The notes: a model not told the origin generated them from the sequence alone. A stretch of 9,252 nt of DNA from Rhodospirillaceae bacterium (GCA_029883045.1 JAOUJU010000057.1:1-9252); one strand, 5' to 3'. Positions 1 to 8,304 are shown, counted from the first letter of the stretch. Translations and numbers: made by a program.

Positions 1-297
1 AAGCGGCAAAGCGGCCTTTATCAACCTGTTTATTGACCTAATGTCGTCAATTCCATGGAGGTGATCAGAATGGCTGTGGGTCAATAAAACCGCATTCAGT
101 GACTTTATGTCATGGTGCAGCAATTGAGCGCGAAGGTCGGGCGATGTATCAACTAAAACCCTATTGTGAGCATCTTCAACCAAAATTGAGGGTCGCAGGC
201 GTGTGTTTTTAGGGTTTTTTGGGTCACATTTGCCCCAACCCCAATCAACAGATGGGGTGCCAGTTGATGATCCGCATCCTAGAACCGTTACCTGCAT
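1..297 (-). CDS. MBL-fold metallo-hydrolase, PhnP-like (3' end beyond the window)
   Basis: This is the N-terminal 99 residues of a metallo-beta-lactamase-fold hydrolase; the rest lies beyond the left edge. It opens with MQVTVLGCGSSTGTPSVDWG, a beta strand followed by the Gly/Ser-rich stretch usual in PhnP-like proteins. The metal-binding HxHxDH signature is intact as HSHSDH (residues 74-79), followed by HGIDDIR, which is close to the family's usual HGIDDLR. The ATG start gives the expected N-terminus, with the first strand at residues 2-7. It lies 29 nt downstream of tatD and is probably the last gene of the same transcript. PhnP-type enzymes hydrolyse cyclic phosphodiesters, and relatives include tRNase Z-like and lipoate-related proteins, so the substrate here is unknown. 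The next-to-tatD position is common in alphaproteobacteria (recalled, not computed). The fold assignment is firm; the function is not. Confidence 0.9.
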   Translation of the reverse strand, partial: MQVTVLGCGSSTGTPSVDWGWGKCDPKNPKNTRLRPSILVEDAHNRVLVDTSPDLRAQLLHHDIKSLNAVLLTHSHSDHLHGIDDIRSINRLIKAALPL

Positions 298-326
298 TGC
301 CCGATAAAGCCCCTATAAACCATAAA

Positions 327-1106
327 TTAGTTTCCTAATTTAGCCTTGGTGAAAAGATTGAAAAAATTATCCGTGGTGGCATTGGCCAAAGTAGTAAAAT
401 CCACGTACTTTACTTCGGCAACCTTTTCCGCTGTAAATCGCGTATATGCTGGTTCGTTCTTTTTACCGCGATATGGTTCCGGGGCTAAATATGGCGCATC
501 GGTTTCGACCAAAAGCCTGTCTAACGGAACGCTGGCAATAACCTCACGCAAGGTCCCCGCACTTTTAAACGTGATGATTCCGGAAACAGAAATGTAAAAC
601 CCCAAATCAAGGGCACGCTTAGCAAAACTTTCGCTTGAGCTAAAACAATGTATTAATCCAGTAAAAGCCCCTTTTGTGTATTCATCTTCTAAAATTGAAA
701 TTGTATCGTCATCGGCATCACGGGTATGGACTATAACCGGCAATCCGGCCGTGCGTGCCGCTGCCAAATGAACGCGAAAGCTTTGCTGTTGTAAATCAGG
801 CCCGGTATCCTTGTGATAATAATCAAGCCCAGTTTCACCAAATCCAACAACTTTTGGGTGCTTGGCATAATCCAACAACTGTTCAAGCTTAACCGGCTCT
901 TCATCGGCGGCGTGGTTGGGGTGCGTTCCAACCGTACACCAAATGTTTTCGCGCTTTTCAGCCACGGCCAAAACACCTGGAAATCTTGATATCTCCGTTC
1001 CGATAGTAAGCATGGCACCAACATCGGCGTTTTTGGCGCGCGCATTGACCGCTTCAATATCGGCAAATTCAGGATAATCAAGATGGCAGTGGCTATCTAC
1101 TAGCAC
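327..1106 (-). CDS. tatD: TatD family metal-dependent deoxyribonuclease/hydrolase
   Basis: The product is a TIM-barrel metal-dependent hydrolase of 259 aa, the usual TatD length. Visible metal ligands are His6 and His8 in DSHCHLD, Glu91 in GETGLDYY, His127 in VIVHTRDA, His153 in LIHCFS and Asp203 in ETDAPYL. Family members have 3'-5' exonuclease activity on DNA or RNA in the cytoplasm, and the name derives from the E. coli tat operon although the protein is not needed for Tat export. I place the start at a GTG whose product begins M(V)LVDSHCHLD, because family members start a few residues before the first HxH. An AAGGGGG ribosome-binding site lies about 9 nt upstream of it, inside the end of metG. 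The reading frame stays open 27 codons further upstream, but that part overlaps metG and does not look like TatD. metG ends 4 nt before this start, so the two are probably co-translated. Confidence 0.93.
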   Translation of the reverse strand: MLVDSHCHLDYPEFADIEAVNARAKNADVGAMLTIGTEISRFPGVLAVAEKRENIWCTVGTHPNHAADEEPVKLEQLLDYAKHPKVVGFGETGLDYYHKDTGPDLQQQSFRVHLAAARTAGLPVIVHTRDADDDTISILEDEYTKGAFTGLIHCFSSSESFAKRALDLGFYISVSGIITFKSAGTLREVIASVPLDRLLVETDAPYLAPEPYRGKKNEPAYTRFTAEKVAEVKYVDFTTLANATTDNFFNLFTKAKLGN

Positions 1107-1110
1107 TTGC

Positions 1111-2670
1111 TTAAGCCCCCTTCTCTTCCTCGGCAACAAAGCGCGGGAAAACCCCTTCGGGTGTAGGCAAGGCAGTGCCAGAAACAAGGGCGTGCGCAGA
1201 ACCTAAAAACCTGAAACTTCTGTGTTCGTGGCTGATGGCCAATTGATCAAGCATTTTTCCCATGGTGTCCGGCATGAACGGTTGCAACATTAATGCAATA
1301 TGGCGAATGGTTTCGACCAAAACATAAAGAACTGTTTCCATCCGCGCTGGGTCTTCTTTTTTAAGTTTCCATGGTGCCTGAGCATCGACGTAGGCGTTGG
1401 AAGCACGAATTACCAGCCAGATAACTTCAAGCGCATCGTTAAATGACTGATTATCAATGTGTTTTTTTACGCCATCAATCATTGTGTGTGCGGAAGCCAA
1501 CATTGTGTTGTCATCTGGGTTAAATTCACCGTGCTTGGGAACTGATCCATCACAGTTTTTATTTACCATCGATAAAACCCGTTGCGCCAGATTACCAAGA
1601 TCATTAGCAAGCTCACTATTCATCCGCCCAACCATTGCGCTACGAGAAAAATCACCGTCGTTACCAAATGGCACTTCACGCAACAAGAAATAACGCACCT
1701 GATCAAGGCCATAAGTCGAAACAAGTTCAATCGGGTCAATCACGTTGCCCAATGATTTTGAAATCTTTTGCCCTTCGTTGGTCCACCAGCCATGGGCAAA
1801 CACGCGTTTAGGCGGTTGCAAGCCAGCTGCCATAAGAAAAGCCGGCCAGTAAACTGCATGAAAGCGCAATATGTCCTTGCCCACCATGTGCAAATCAGCT
1901 GGCCAATAAGTTGCATATTCCCCAGTTTCGGTTTCAGGAAAGCCAACTGCAGTAATGTAGTTGGTTAGCGCATCAAGCCAGACATACATAATGTGGGCAT
2001 CATCACCCGGAACCGGAATGCCCCACTTAAATGTTGTGCGCGAAACCGACAAATCGTTAAGACCGCCAGAAACAAAACTTGTTACTTCGTTACGCCGAGA
2101 TTTTGGCGCAATGAAATCAGGGTTATCATCATAAAATTTAAGTAATTTATCTTGCCACGCTGAAAGCTTGAAAAAATAGCTTGGCTCTTCAACCCATTCA
2201 ACTGGCGCACCGGATGGCGCAACCTTGTTGCCGTCTTTGTCTTTTACCAATTCACCTTCGCCGTAAAAAGCTTCGTCACGAACCGCATACCAGCCGGAAT
2301 ACGAACCAAGATATATTTCGCCAGCATCAATTAGGCGTTTCCATAGGGCCTGAACGGAAATTTTATGACGTTCCTCGGTGGTACGAATAAAATCATCCGC
2401 CGAAAAATTCATAGTTCCCAACAGGTCACGAAAATTTTGCGAAACCGTATCGGTAAATGTTTGCGGATCAACACCCTTGTCATTGGCTGATTTTTCTACT
2501 TTTTGCCCATGCTCGTCTGTTCCGGTAAGGAATTTTACATCAAACCCATCCAACCGCTTGAACCGTGCCAAAACATCACACGCAAGCGTGGTGTAGGCGT
2601 GGCCAATGTGCGGCACGTCGTTGACGTAATAAATCGGCGTAGTAACGTAATAGCGTTTGGACTTGTCCAT
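1111..2670 (-). CDS. metG: Methionine--tRNA ligase, type 2
   Basis: This cytoplasmic class I synthetase attaches methionine to initiator and elongator tRNA-Met. The protein has 519 aa. The HIGH signature is at residues 21-24, within TPIYYVNDVPHIGHAYT, and the KMSKS loop is present as KISKS (302-306), followed by LGNVIDP. The connective insert (about residues 120-165, with VRDEAFYGEGEL) has no cysteines, so this is the short MetRS type without the zinc knuckle found in E. coli MetRS. An all-helical anticodon-binding domain occupies roughly residues 350-500. The C-terminal EMAP-type tRNA-binding domain found in some MetRS proteins is absent. The ATG start is preceded by GGAG about 12 nt upstream. 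It sits 32 nt downstream of holB and 4 nt upstream of tatD, within a run of same-strand housekeeping genes. No missing catalytic motif was seen. Confidence 0.98.
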   Translation of the reverse strand: MDKSKRYYVTTPIYYVNDVPHIGHAYTTLACDVLARFKRLDGFDVKFLTGTDEHGQKVEKSANDKGVDPQTFTDTVSQNFRDLLGTMNFSADDFIRTTEERHKISVQALWKRLIDAGEIYLGSYSGWYAVRDEAFYGEGELVKDKDGNKVAPSGAPVEWVEEPSYFFKLSAWQDKLLKFYDDNPDFIAPKSRRNEVTSFVSGGLNDLSVSRTTFKWGIPVPGDDAHIMYVWLDALTNYITAVGFPETETGEYATYWPADLHMVGKDILRFHAVYWPAFLMAAGLQPPKRVFAHGWWTNEGQKISKSLGNVIDPIELVSTYGLDQVRYFLLREVPFGNDGDFSRSAMVGRMNSELANDLGNLAQRVLSMVNKNCDGSVPKHGEFNPDDNTMLASAHTMIDGVKKHIDNQSFNDALEVIWLVIRASNAYVDAQAPWKLKKEDPARMETVLYVLVETIRHIALMLQPFMPDTMGKMLDQLAISHEHRSFRFLGSAHALVSGTALPTPEGVFPRFVAEEEKGA

Positions 2671-2702
2671 CGCCTAAATAATCTCCAAGCGGTTTTTGTT
2701 TT

Positions 2703-3890
2703 TCATTTAACGTTTTTTGCGGCGTTTTCCAAACTAAGAAATATGTCCAGAACTACCTGCTTCCTGTCCAGATTAACCGCATTGGCCCTGAACACCAGAT
2801 TGTTGATCTTTTCCCATACATAGAACCAACGATCAAGGCTTGCCTTAGCACCTATGCTAGCCATCATATCCACGTCTTCCTTTATGGCCATTGAAGAACC
2901 AGCGTCTTTTCCAGAAATAACCAGTATTAACCCTTCTAGCCACCAACGCACAAGGCTGGTAACGGTATTGTAAGATTCTTCGGCCCCTGCCCTTGATACC
3001 TTTTCTGCCAGCGAATGAAGCGCACGAACATCAACCCCCGGCAATGATGATAAAAGATTTCTGGTTTCTTTCCACAGATCCAATCCACCTGCTTCGGCTA
3101 AATTTAATGCCCGCCCAATGGATCCGTCACACAGCTGGGCAAGATGGCGGGCATCGCCTGAATTTAAATCAGGTGCATACTTTTCAATTAATGATATCAC
3201 GGTAGATTGATTAAGTGGGCGCATGGCCATTTTAGTGCAGCGCGAACGGATAGTTGGCAACAGGTTTGCGCTGTTATGGCAAACCAATAGCAATATTGCG
3301 CGCGACGGCGGTTCTTCCAAAACTTTCAGCAACGCATTGGCGGCATTTGGGTTCATTTCATCAACCGCATCCACTACAACAACTCGCCAACCGCCTTCGG
3401 CTGGGGTCATCGATAAGAAATGCCCAATACCCCTAACATCATCCACTCCAATTACGGTTTTAAGCTTTCCGCTTTTTTCATCATGCCTGCGTTCAATAGA
3501 AAATAAATCGGCATGACCGCCAGATGCAACACGTTGAAAGACAGGTGTGTTTTCGCCAAGATAAAGCGGGCCATTGTCTGTTTGTGGTAAATTTTCTTCG
3601 GGAACATCTTCTGCGCCAAATAATCCGGCACCAAGGTCAGGCGGGGCAACGATGGGTTGATTGTTCACCCCTTCCCCGTGGCTTAAGATATGACGGGCAA
3701 AACGGTATGCCAGCGTTGCCTTGCCAATACCGCGAGGGCCAGAAATCAGCCACGCATGGTGCATCCGCCCAGAATTAAAACTTTCCAGTAATTTTTTTTC
3801 GGCATCGTCATGGCCTGTAAGAAATGGGTTTTTTCTAGGGCGGGGATATGGCTCTGACTCAATATCAATGGGTTTTTTTGATTTAACCAT
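2703..3890 (-). CDS. holB: DNA polymerase III subunit delta' (clamp loader)
   Basis: The product is the delta' subunit of the clamp-loader complex, which works with delta and tau/gamma to place the beta sliding clamp on primed DNA. The protein is 395 aa, longer than E. coli HolB (334 aa). It has an AAA+ core: a Walker A-like loop GPRGIGKA (51-58), a Walker B-like strand VVVDAVDEMN (171-180), the sequence NALLKVLEEPP (185-195), and the SRC arginine-finger motif in IRSRCTK (214-220). Part of the extra length is an insert of about 60 residues (roughly 72-130) after the P-loop helix. The C-terminal half is helical, as expected for the collar domain. The ATG overlaps the tmk stop codon by one base (TGATG) and has no clear ribosome-binding site, which suggests translational coupling to tmk. 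The tmk-holB pairing is widespread in bacteria and supports the call. Confidence 0.95.
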   Translation of the reverse strand: MVKSKKPIDIESEPYPRPRKNPFLTGHDDAEKKLLESFNSGRMHHAWLISGPRGIGKATLAYRFARHILSHGEGVNNQPIVAPPDLGAGLFGAEDVPEENLPQTDNGPLYLGENTPVFQRVASGGHADLFSIERRHDEKSGKLKTVIGVDDVRGIGHFLSMTPAEGGWRVVVVDAVDEMNPNAANALLKVLEEPPSRAILLLVCHNSANLLPTIRSRCTKMAMRPLNQSTVISLIEKYAPDLNSGDARHLAQLCDGSIGRALNLAEAGGLDLWKETRNLLSSLPGVDVRALHSLAEKVSRAGAEESYNTVTSLVRWWLEGLILVISGKDAGSSMAIKEDVDMMASIGAKASLDRWFYVWEKINNLVFRANAVNLDRKQVVLDIFLSLENAAKNVK

Positions 3891-4540
3891 CAGATTTTAA
3901 TCTCAAATCTTTTTATTACTGCATCTTTTATGGCAGAAAAAACTCCGTCTTCGTCAAGCTCGCCGTTTATAACAACGCAACGTTCAGGGTTTTCTTTGGC
4001 TATCTCAAGAAAACCATTTCTTATGCGTTGATGAAACGAGACCCCCATTCTTTCGTACCTGTCTTCGTTAGGGTTTGTACCACCGGCAGCCCTTGTTCCA
4101 GCGCGCGCCAGACCAACATCCGGCGAGATATCTATAATTAATGTAAGGTCGGGCTTGAAATTGCTAAATGCGTCACGATAAATATTTTCAATAACCGCCT
4201 TATCCACGCCGTGACCAAATCCCTGATAGGCAAGGGTTGAATCTGAAAACCGATCAGATATTACCCATGATCCATTTTTTAGTGCGGGGATTACTGTTTT
4301 ATCAAGATGTTCGGCCCGTGCGGCAGTATGCAAAAGAACTTCAGCCATTGGTGCCCAACGCTTGGTCTCACCATTTACTAACAGGTTTCTTATTTCTTCT
4401 GCGCCTGGCGCACCACCGGGTTCGCGCGTTGTAATGGTATTTATTCCAACATTTTCCAGGGCCCGGGCAAGACGCTTTATCTGGGTGGATTTTCCAGCCC
4501 CCTCGCCGCCCTCAAGCGTAATGAAATACCCCTTGCTCAC
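3890..4540 (-). CDS. tmk: Thymidylate kinase
   Basis: This cytoplasmic enzyme phosphorylates dTMP to dTDP with ATP, an essential step in dTTP synthesis. The product is 216 aa, typical for the family. Motifs seen are the P-loop EGGEGAGKSTQ (10-20), the TREPGG sequence (38-43), the DR(F/Y) motif in ISDRFSDSTLAYQGFG (94-109), and a lid region with basic residues around RAGTRAAGG (146-154). The start is a GTG giving M(V)SKGYFITLEGG, which places the first strand directly before the P-loop; an AAGGG ribosome-binding site lies about 9 nt upstream. The gene begins 24 nt after the carboxypeptidase gene and its stop overlaps the holB start by one base. Its product feeds dTTP to the replicase of which the adjacent holB gene encodes a part. 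Confidence 0.96.
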   Translation of the reverse strand: MSKGYFITLEGGEGAGKSTQIKRLARALENVGINTITTREPGGAPGAEEIRNLLVNGETKRWAPMAEVLLHTAARAEHLDKTVIPALKNGSWVISDRFSDSTLAYQGFGHGVDKAVIENIYRDAFSNFKPDLTLIIDISPDVGLARAGTRAAGGTNPNEDRYERMGVSFHQRIRNGFLEIAKENPERCVVINGELDEDGVFSAIKDAVIKRFEIKI

Positions 4541-4564
4541 TTAGATGTACCCTTGTTTGGCGCC

Positions 4565-5746
4565 TTATTCGGAAGCGCCCCATAAAATGTAATTCACCGC
4601 AGCCATCAAACGACCAGTAAGGCCTAGTTTTTCGACACTATCGCCCGCCACTAAGGGTATATCAATCGTGTCAACGCCTGGTGCGGTTACGCTAAGTGTT
4701 GCAACCCTGTCGCCTTTTGCCAGTGGGGCCGGAATTGGGGTTTGATACATTACCTTTACTGTCATTTCGCGCCGTGCGCGTTTTGGCAACGTAAGTGTTA
4801 GATCATTTTCTATTACCAATGGAATGTTTGGTTTATTGCCGAGCCACACTTCAGCATCGGTTACAATGTCACCACCCTTGAACATTGAATAATTATCAAA
4901 TTCACGAAAGCCCCATTCTAACAATCGTTCAGATTCTGACGAACGCGCTTTTTGTGACGCAAGGCCGCTTAGCACAAGAACAAGACGGCGATCGCCCCGC
5001 ACCGCAGAACCAGTAAGACCGTAACCAGACTCTTCCGTATGTCCTGTTTTTAATCCATCTGCACCCATATCTTTAAAAAGAAGCGGGTTGCGGTTTGGCT
5101 GGCTTATGCCATTATAAACAAATTTAGTTTCACTATAATAATGATAGTAATTGGGAAACTCTTCGATTGTAATCTTGGCAAGCCTAGCAAGATCGCGCGG
5201 TGACATCATGTGTTCCGGGTCCGGCCAACCGGTAGAATTTTTAAACGTGCTGTCGTTCATTCCCAATTCGCGGGCGCGGATGGTCATTTCTTCGGCAAAA
5301 GCCTCTTCGCTGCCTGAAATTGCTTCAGCAACAACAATGCAAGCATCGTTTCCGCTTTGCACAATTATTCCACGTATTAAGTCTTCGACCCTGACCCGCA
5401 TGCCCGGCTCAAGAAACATTGTTGATCCGCCAGTTTTTGCCCCACCTTTGCGCCATGCATTTTCGGAAACATAAAATTTATCGTCAAGCGAAAGACGCCC
5501 GTCTTGAAGGCGTTCAAAAAGCATATGCAAGGTCATAAGCTTGCTCATGGATGCGGGCGGCATAGGCTCGGCGCCATTTTTATCCAAAAGAACCGCGCCA
5601 GTTTTTGCGTCAACCAGATACACCCTAGATGCTGGCGTTTCCGTGGCAGCCGTAGCGGTTGATGCATACATTATCGAAAAAATAAGGCCAAAAATTACGG
5701 TTGTTAATGCCGCTCTGGCAAAAAAGAAACGAGAAACTAAACCCAT
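4565..5746 (-). CDS. dacA: D-alanyl-D-alanine carboxypeptidase, peptidase S11 (PBP5/6-like)
   Basis: This low-molecular-weight penicillin-binding protein removes the terminal D-Ala from peptidoglycan pentapeptides on the periplasmic face of the inner membrane. From the chosen ATG it has 393 aa. Residues 1-33 form a signal peptide: basic start, hydrophobic core ALTTVIFGLIFSIMY, cleavage probably after STATA. The three active-site motifs are complete: SxxK as S66-M-S-K69, SGN at 131-133 and KTG at 233-235. A beta-rich PBP5 C-terminal domain follows (about 285-375), then a C-terminal helix (EKLGLTGRLMAAVNYILWG) that could anchor the protein to the membrane. This start was chosen because it gives a normal signal peptide and has a GGAAGGG ribosome-binding site about 11 nt upstream; in-frame ATG (5773) and TTG (5785) codons lie further upstream. 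The symbol could equally be dacC or dacF. The 162-nt gap upstream could hold a promoter, but I see no convincing one. Confidence 0.93.
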   Translation of the reverse strand: MGLVSRFFFARAALTTVIFGLIFSIMYASTATAATETPASRVYLVDAKTGAVLLDKNGAEPMPPASMSKLMTLHMLFERLQDGRLSLDDKFYVSENAWRKGGAKTGGSTMFLEPGMRVRVEDLIRGIIVQSGNDACIVVAEAISGSEEAFAEEMTIRARELGMNDSTFKNSTGWPDPEHMMSPRDLARLAKITIEEFPNYYHYYSETKFVYNGISQPNRNPLLFKDMGADGLKTGHTEESGYGLTGSAVRGDRRLVLVLSGLASQKARSSESERLLEWGFREFDNYSMFKGGDIVTDAEVWLGNKPNIPLVIENDLTLTLPKRARREMTVKVMYQTPIPAPLAKGDRVATLSVTAPGVDTIDIPLVAGDSVEKLGLTGRLMAAVNYILWGASE

Positions 5747-5908
5747 CTTATAATAAACCCTTCCTGTAGCCATAGTGAGGGCCAACTAATAACAACAAAA
5801 GTCGGCAAAACAAAGGCATAGCGCAAGTAAACAATACGCGCACCAATAACGCTGGCCAACCCCAAACAGCCCTATTTATGCAATAAGTCCTGATAAAAAA
5901 GCGGAAAA

Positions 5909-6847
5909 TCAGTTGGCGGTAGTTTGCTCAACCACGGTTCTAGCGTTTGGGTAGCCTATTTCACCAACTTTTTCCAAAAGAAGGTCGGCATCCTCAACCC
6001 CTGAAATGGGACCAAGGCGCACCCTGAACAATTCCCGCCCACCTGATTGCACCGGTGATATTGTTACATTTCCAAGCTTTTCAAGGTTACCTAGAACCCT
6101 TTCGGCATTTCCTAGGTCGGAAAATGCACCAGCCTGTATGTACATTTTTGTCGGCGATACGCTAACGCTAGACATATCACCAACGTGAACCTCGCCTGTC
6201 GGCACATTTGGTGCCGGAACTGATGGCGCCGGGTCAATCGAGGCCACCTGCACCTTATCCAGATTTTTACTGGCAACCGGTTTTTGCGAAAGGTCATCTG
6301 AGTTAATTTGTGGCGTATCTTCGGCGGTTAAAGTCTTGCCTGATTTAAGACGTTCGGCCAGCGCGCGACTTTCCTTTGCAAGCACCGCAACGCGAACCTT
6401 TGCTGTACCATTTCCTTCGAAACCTAACATCTGTGCGGCGCGGCGCGACATATCGATAATCCGCCCACGGGCATAAGGGCCACGATCATTAACCCGCACC
6501 ACAAGCGAGCGGCCATTTTCAAGATTGGTAACGCGAACGATAGATGGCAGCGGTAGTGTTTTATGTGCCGCCGATACCTGCCATTGATCAAATGTTTCAC
6601 CGTTTGCGGTTGGCTTTCCGTCAAACTGCGGGCCATACCACGATGCAACACCGGTTTCATCATAATTCCAGTTTTCGGCAGGATAATACCAAGCCCCATT
6701 AATCTGATAAGGATTGCCAACTTTATATTGTGTTGATTGCTGCCCTTTCTTCATTCGTTTGGCAGTGTGCATTAAAAACTGGGTTTCTGCGCAAGCACCA
6801 AGCATAAGACCGACAACAGCGACGGAAATTATTTTTAAAATTGGCAT
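5909..6847 (-). CDS. rlpA: RlpA septal-ring lytic transglycosylase lipoprotein with SPOR domain
   Basis: The product is a 312-aa outer-membrane-type lipoprotein. The signal peptide ends in a lipobox LGAC with the lipidated Cys at 19 and Ala at +2. A double-psi beta-barrel (about 65-155, starting GVASWYGPQFDGKPTANGE) follows. Glu84, His95 and Asp121 (in NGETFD, AAHKTLP and VNDRGPY) have the same spacing as the residues I recall for catalysis in Pseudomonas aeruginosa RlpA (E120, H131, D157), so an active enzyme cutting stem-peptide-free glycan is likely by inference. A low-complexity Pro/Ser/Val linker (about 165-232) leads to a C-terminal SPOR domain (about 235-308, MYIQAGAFSDLGNAERVLG), which binds denuded septal peptidoglycan and would direct the protein to division sites. 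Its job is probably daughter-cell separation. The ATG has no strong ribosome-binding site; the palindrome TAGGCGCCTA lies just upstream. It sits between mltB and dacA on the same strand. Confidence 0.95.
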   Translation of the reverse strand: MPILKIISVAVVGLMLGACAETQFLMHTAKRMKKGQQSTQYKVGNPYQINGAWYYPAENWNYDETGVASWYGPQFDGKPTANGETFDQWQVSAAHKTLPLPSIVRVTNLENGRSLVVRVNDRGPYARGRIIDMSRRAAQMLGFEGNGTAKVRVAVLAKESRALAERLKSGKTLTAEDTPQINSDDLSQKPVASKNLDKVQVASIDPAPSVPAPNVPTGEVHVGDMSSVSVSPTKMYIQAGAFSDLGNAERVLGNLEKLGNVTISPVQSGGRELFRVRLGPISGVEDADLLLEKVGEIGYPNARTVVEQTTAN

Positions 6848-6974
6848 GATTTTAGGCGCCTAGCTTTAATTGAAGGACTAATATATTTCCCTACAATAAT
6901 CCCACGGCAATCTTTCTGAATCATTAAAGGCTAAAGCATATTTTGGGATAATTATAAGCAATAATTTATGGCAT

Positions 6975-8213
6975 TTATGGATTTTTTGCCCTTATACGCG
7001 CCAAAACTTCCGCCGATGGATGCCCATCTGGAACTATTGCATTATCTTTTTGAAATGCCCTAATTGCATCACGGGTCATTGATCCGATAATTCCATCGGC
7101 TGGACCTGGATCATACCCGGCATCAATAAGAAGTTGCTGCAATTCTTCCGATTGGGCAAAAGACAGACTTTTTTCATCCCGTGGACCAAGGGTACTAAGT
7201 GGCCCCTTGCCTATTATTCTATCGGCTAGATGACCGATAGCTAAGGCATAAAACTGCGATTGGTTCCAGCGCATTATGGCGCGAAAGTTGCCATAAACCA
7301 GAAATTTAGGCCCAACATGACCTGCCGGCGCTAAAAGCGATGCCATAACATCTGCTTTAGGAAGATCTTTTCCATTAATACGCCGAACGCCAAGCGCCTG
7401 CCATGCGCTAAGTGGTTTTTTAATTTTCAATGACACATTGGTAAAATCAAAACTATCTTCTACCTTAACTTCGCGCCCCCATATTTCATCCCTTTGCCAT
7501 CCTGAATTAGCAAGAAAGTTTGCTGCCGACGCCAATGCATCTTTGTTGTTGGTCCAGATATCGCGTTTTCCATCACCGTCATAATCAATCGCGTAGGCGT
7601 TAAAGGTTGAAGGAATAAACTGGAAGTGCCCCATGGCACCAGCCCACGATCCCTTCATTCGCGCAAGATCTATGTGGCCACCATCAAGGATGCGCAATGC
7701 ATCAATTAACTGACCGCGAAAAAATTTACCCCTTCTGCTGTCGTGCGCCAATGTTGCAAGCGCGGGGATTACCGGAAAATATCCAGACGCCAGCCTGCCA
7801 AAATCAGTTTCTAGACCCCAAAACGCAACTAGATACTGCGGTTGCACGCCATACTTTGCGGCAACCTCGTTCAAAAGTTTCGCATTGGCACGTATTGTTG
7901 TTTGCGCTTTCACAATTCGTTTGGCGTTGACCATGCGATCCATGTAATCGCGAAATGTAAGGGTAAATTCAGGTTGGCGACGGTCAAGCTCAATTACACG
8001 GGGAATTGGCTCTATCCCGGTTAATGCTTCATCTAATGTTTTAGCACTTATGCCCTTACCAGCTGCTTCATTTTTTAGATCCGCCAGCCATTGTTTGAAC
8101 GGTTGCTCATTGGCAAATGCTTGGTTTGAAAAAAATAAACCAGTCAAAAACAAAGCGAAAACAACCGCCAAATAGTGCGGCCTTAAATTTGATATTTTAA
8201 TAAATGTATTCAT
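6975..8213 (-). CDS. mltB: Lytic murein transglycosylase, MltB family, with C-terminal peptidoglycan-binding domain
   Basis: This exported enzyme cleaves the MurNAc-GlcNAc bond in peptidoglycan, leaving 1,6-anhydro-MurNAc ends. The product has 412 aa. Residues 1-34 look like a signal peptide (hydrophobic YLAVVFALFLTGLFF, cleavage after NQAFA). No lipobox Cys is present, so unlike E. coli MltB it is probably soluble in the periplasm. The SLT_2-type catalytic domain (about 38-345) contains FWGLETDFGR with the predicted catalytic Glu135, AGAMGHFQFIPST (191-203), and an EF-hand-like loop DYDGDGKRDIW (210-220) resembling the calcium site of E. coli Slt35. A peptidoglycan-binding domain 1 follows (about 352-405, LQQLLIDAGYDPGPADGIIG). 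The ATG start has GGGGA 4 nt upstream and yields a normal signal peptide. It is the first gene of the minus-strand run, with a candidate promoter upstream at 8305-8310. Confidence 0.95.
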   Translation of the reverse strand: MNTFIKISNLRPHYLAVVFALFLTGLFFSNQAFANEQPFKQWLADLKNEAAGKGISAKTLDEALTGIEPIPRVIELDRRQPEFTLTFRDYMDRMVNAKRIVKAQTTIRANAKLLNEVAAKYGVQPQYLVAFWGLETDFGRLASGYFPVIPALATLAHDSRRGKFFRGQLIDALRILDGGHIDLARMKGSWAGAMGHFQFIPSTFNAYAIDYDGDGKRDIWTNNKDALASAANFLANSGWQRDEIWGREVKVEDSFDFTNVSLKIKKPLSAWQALGVRRINGKDLPKADVMASLLAPAGHVGPKFLVYGNFRAIMRWNQSQFYALAIGHLADRIIGKGPLSTLGPRDEKSLSFAQSEELQQLLIDAGYDPGPADGIIGSMTRDAIRAFQKDNAIVPDGHPSAEVLARIRAKNP

Positions 8214-8304
8214 GCATCCCCGGAATTATTTATGTTGTTTATTTTTTATCCGTCACCAAAAGAAAATATTGGACCAATTAAAATACAGACAGGTTAATAC
8301 ATCT

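Noticed and set aside
1107..1187. Upstream in-frame extension of tatD (27 extra codons)
   Set aside because: It overlaps the end of metG, does not resemble TatD N-termini, and a GTG with a good ribosome-binding site sits directly before the HxH motif.
5882..5904. Inverted repeat CTGAT/ATCAG just after rlpA, considered as a terminator
   Set aside because: The arms are only 5 bp with a 13-nt loop, and no T run follows on the minus strand.
6853..6862. 10-bp palindrome TAGGCGCCTA just upstream of rlpA
   Set aside because: It is short, and nothing else nearby supports an operator or RNA structure.
6876..6909. Possible rlpA promoter (TTGCCG and TATATT on the minus strand)
   Set aside because: The spacing is about 19 nt and the region is AT-rich, so I could not separate it from chance.
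6950..6966. Inverted repeat AATTAT/ATAATT after mltB
   Set aside because: The stem is six A/T pairs with no GC and no following T run, so it is too weak for an intrinsic terminator.
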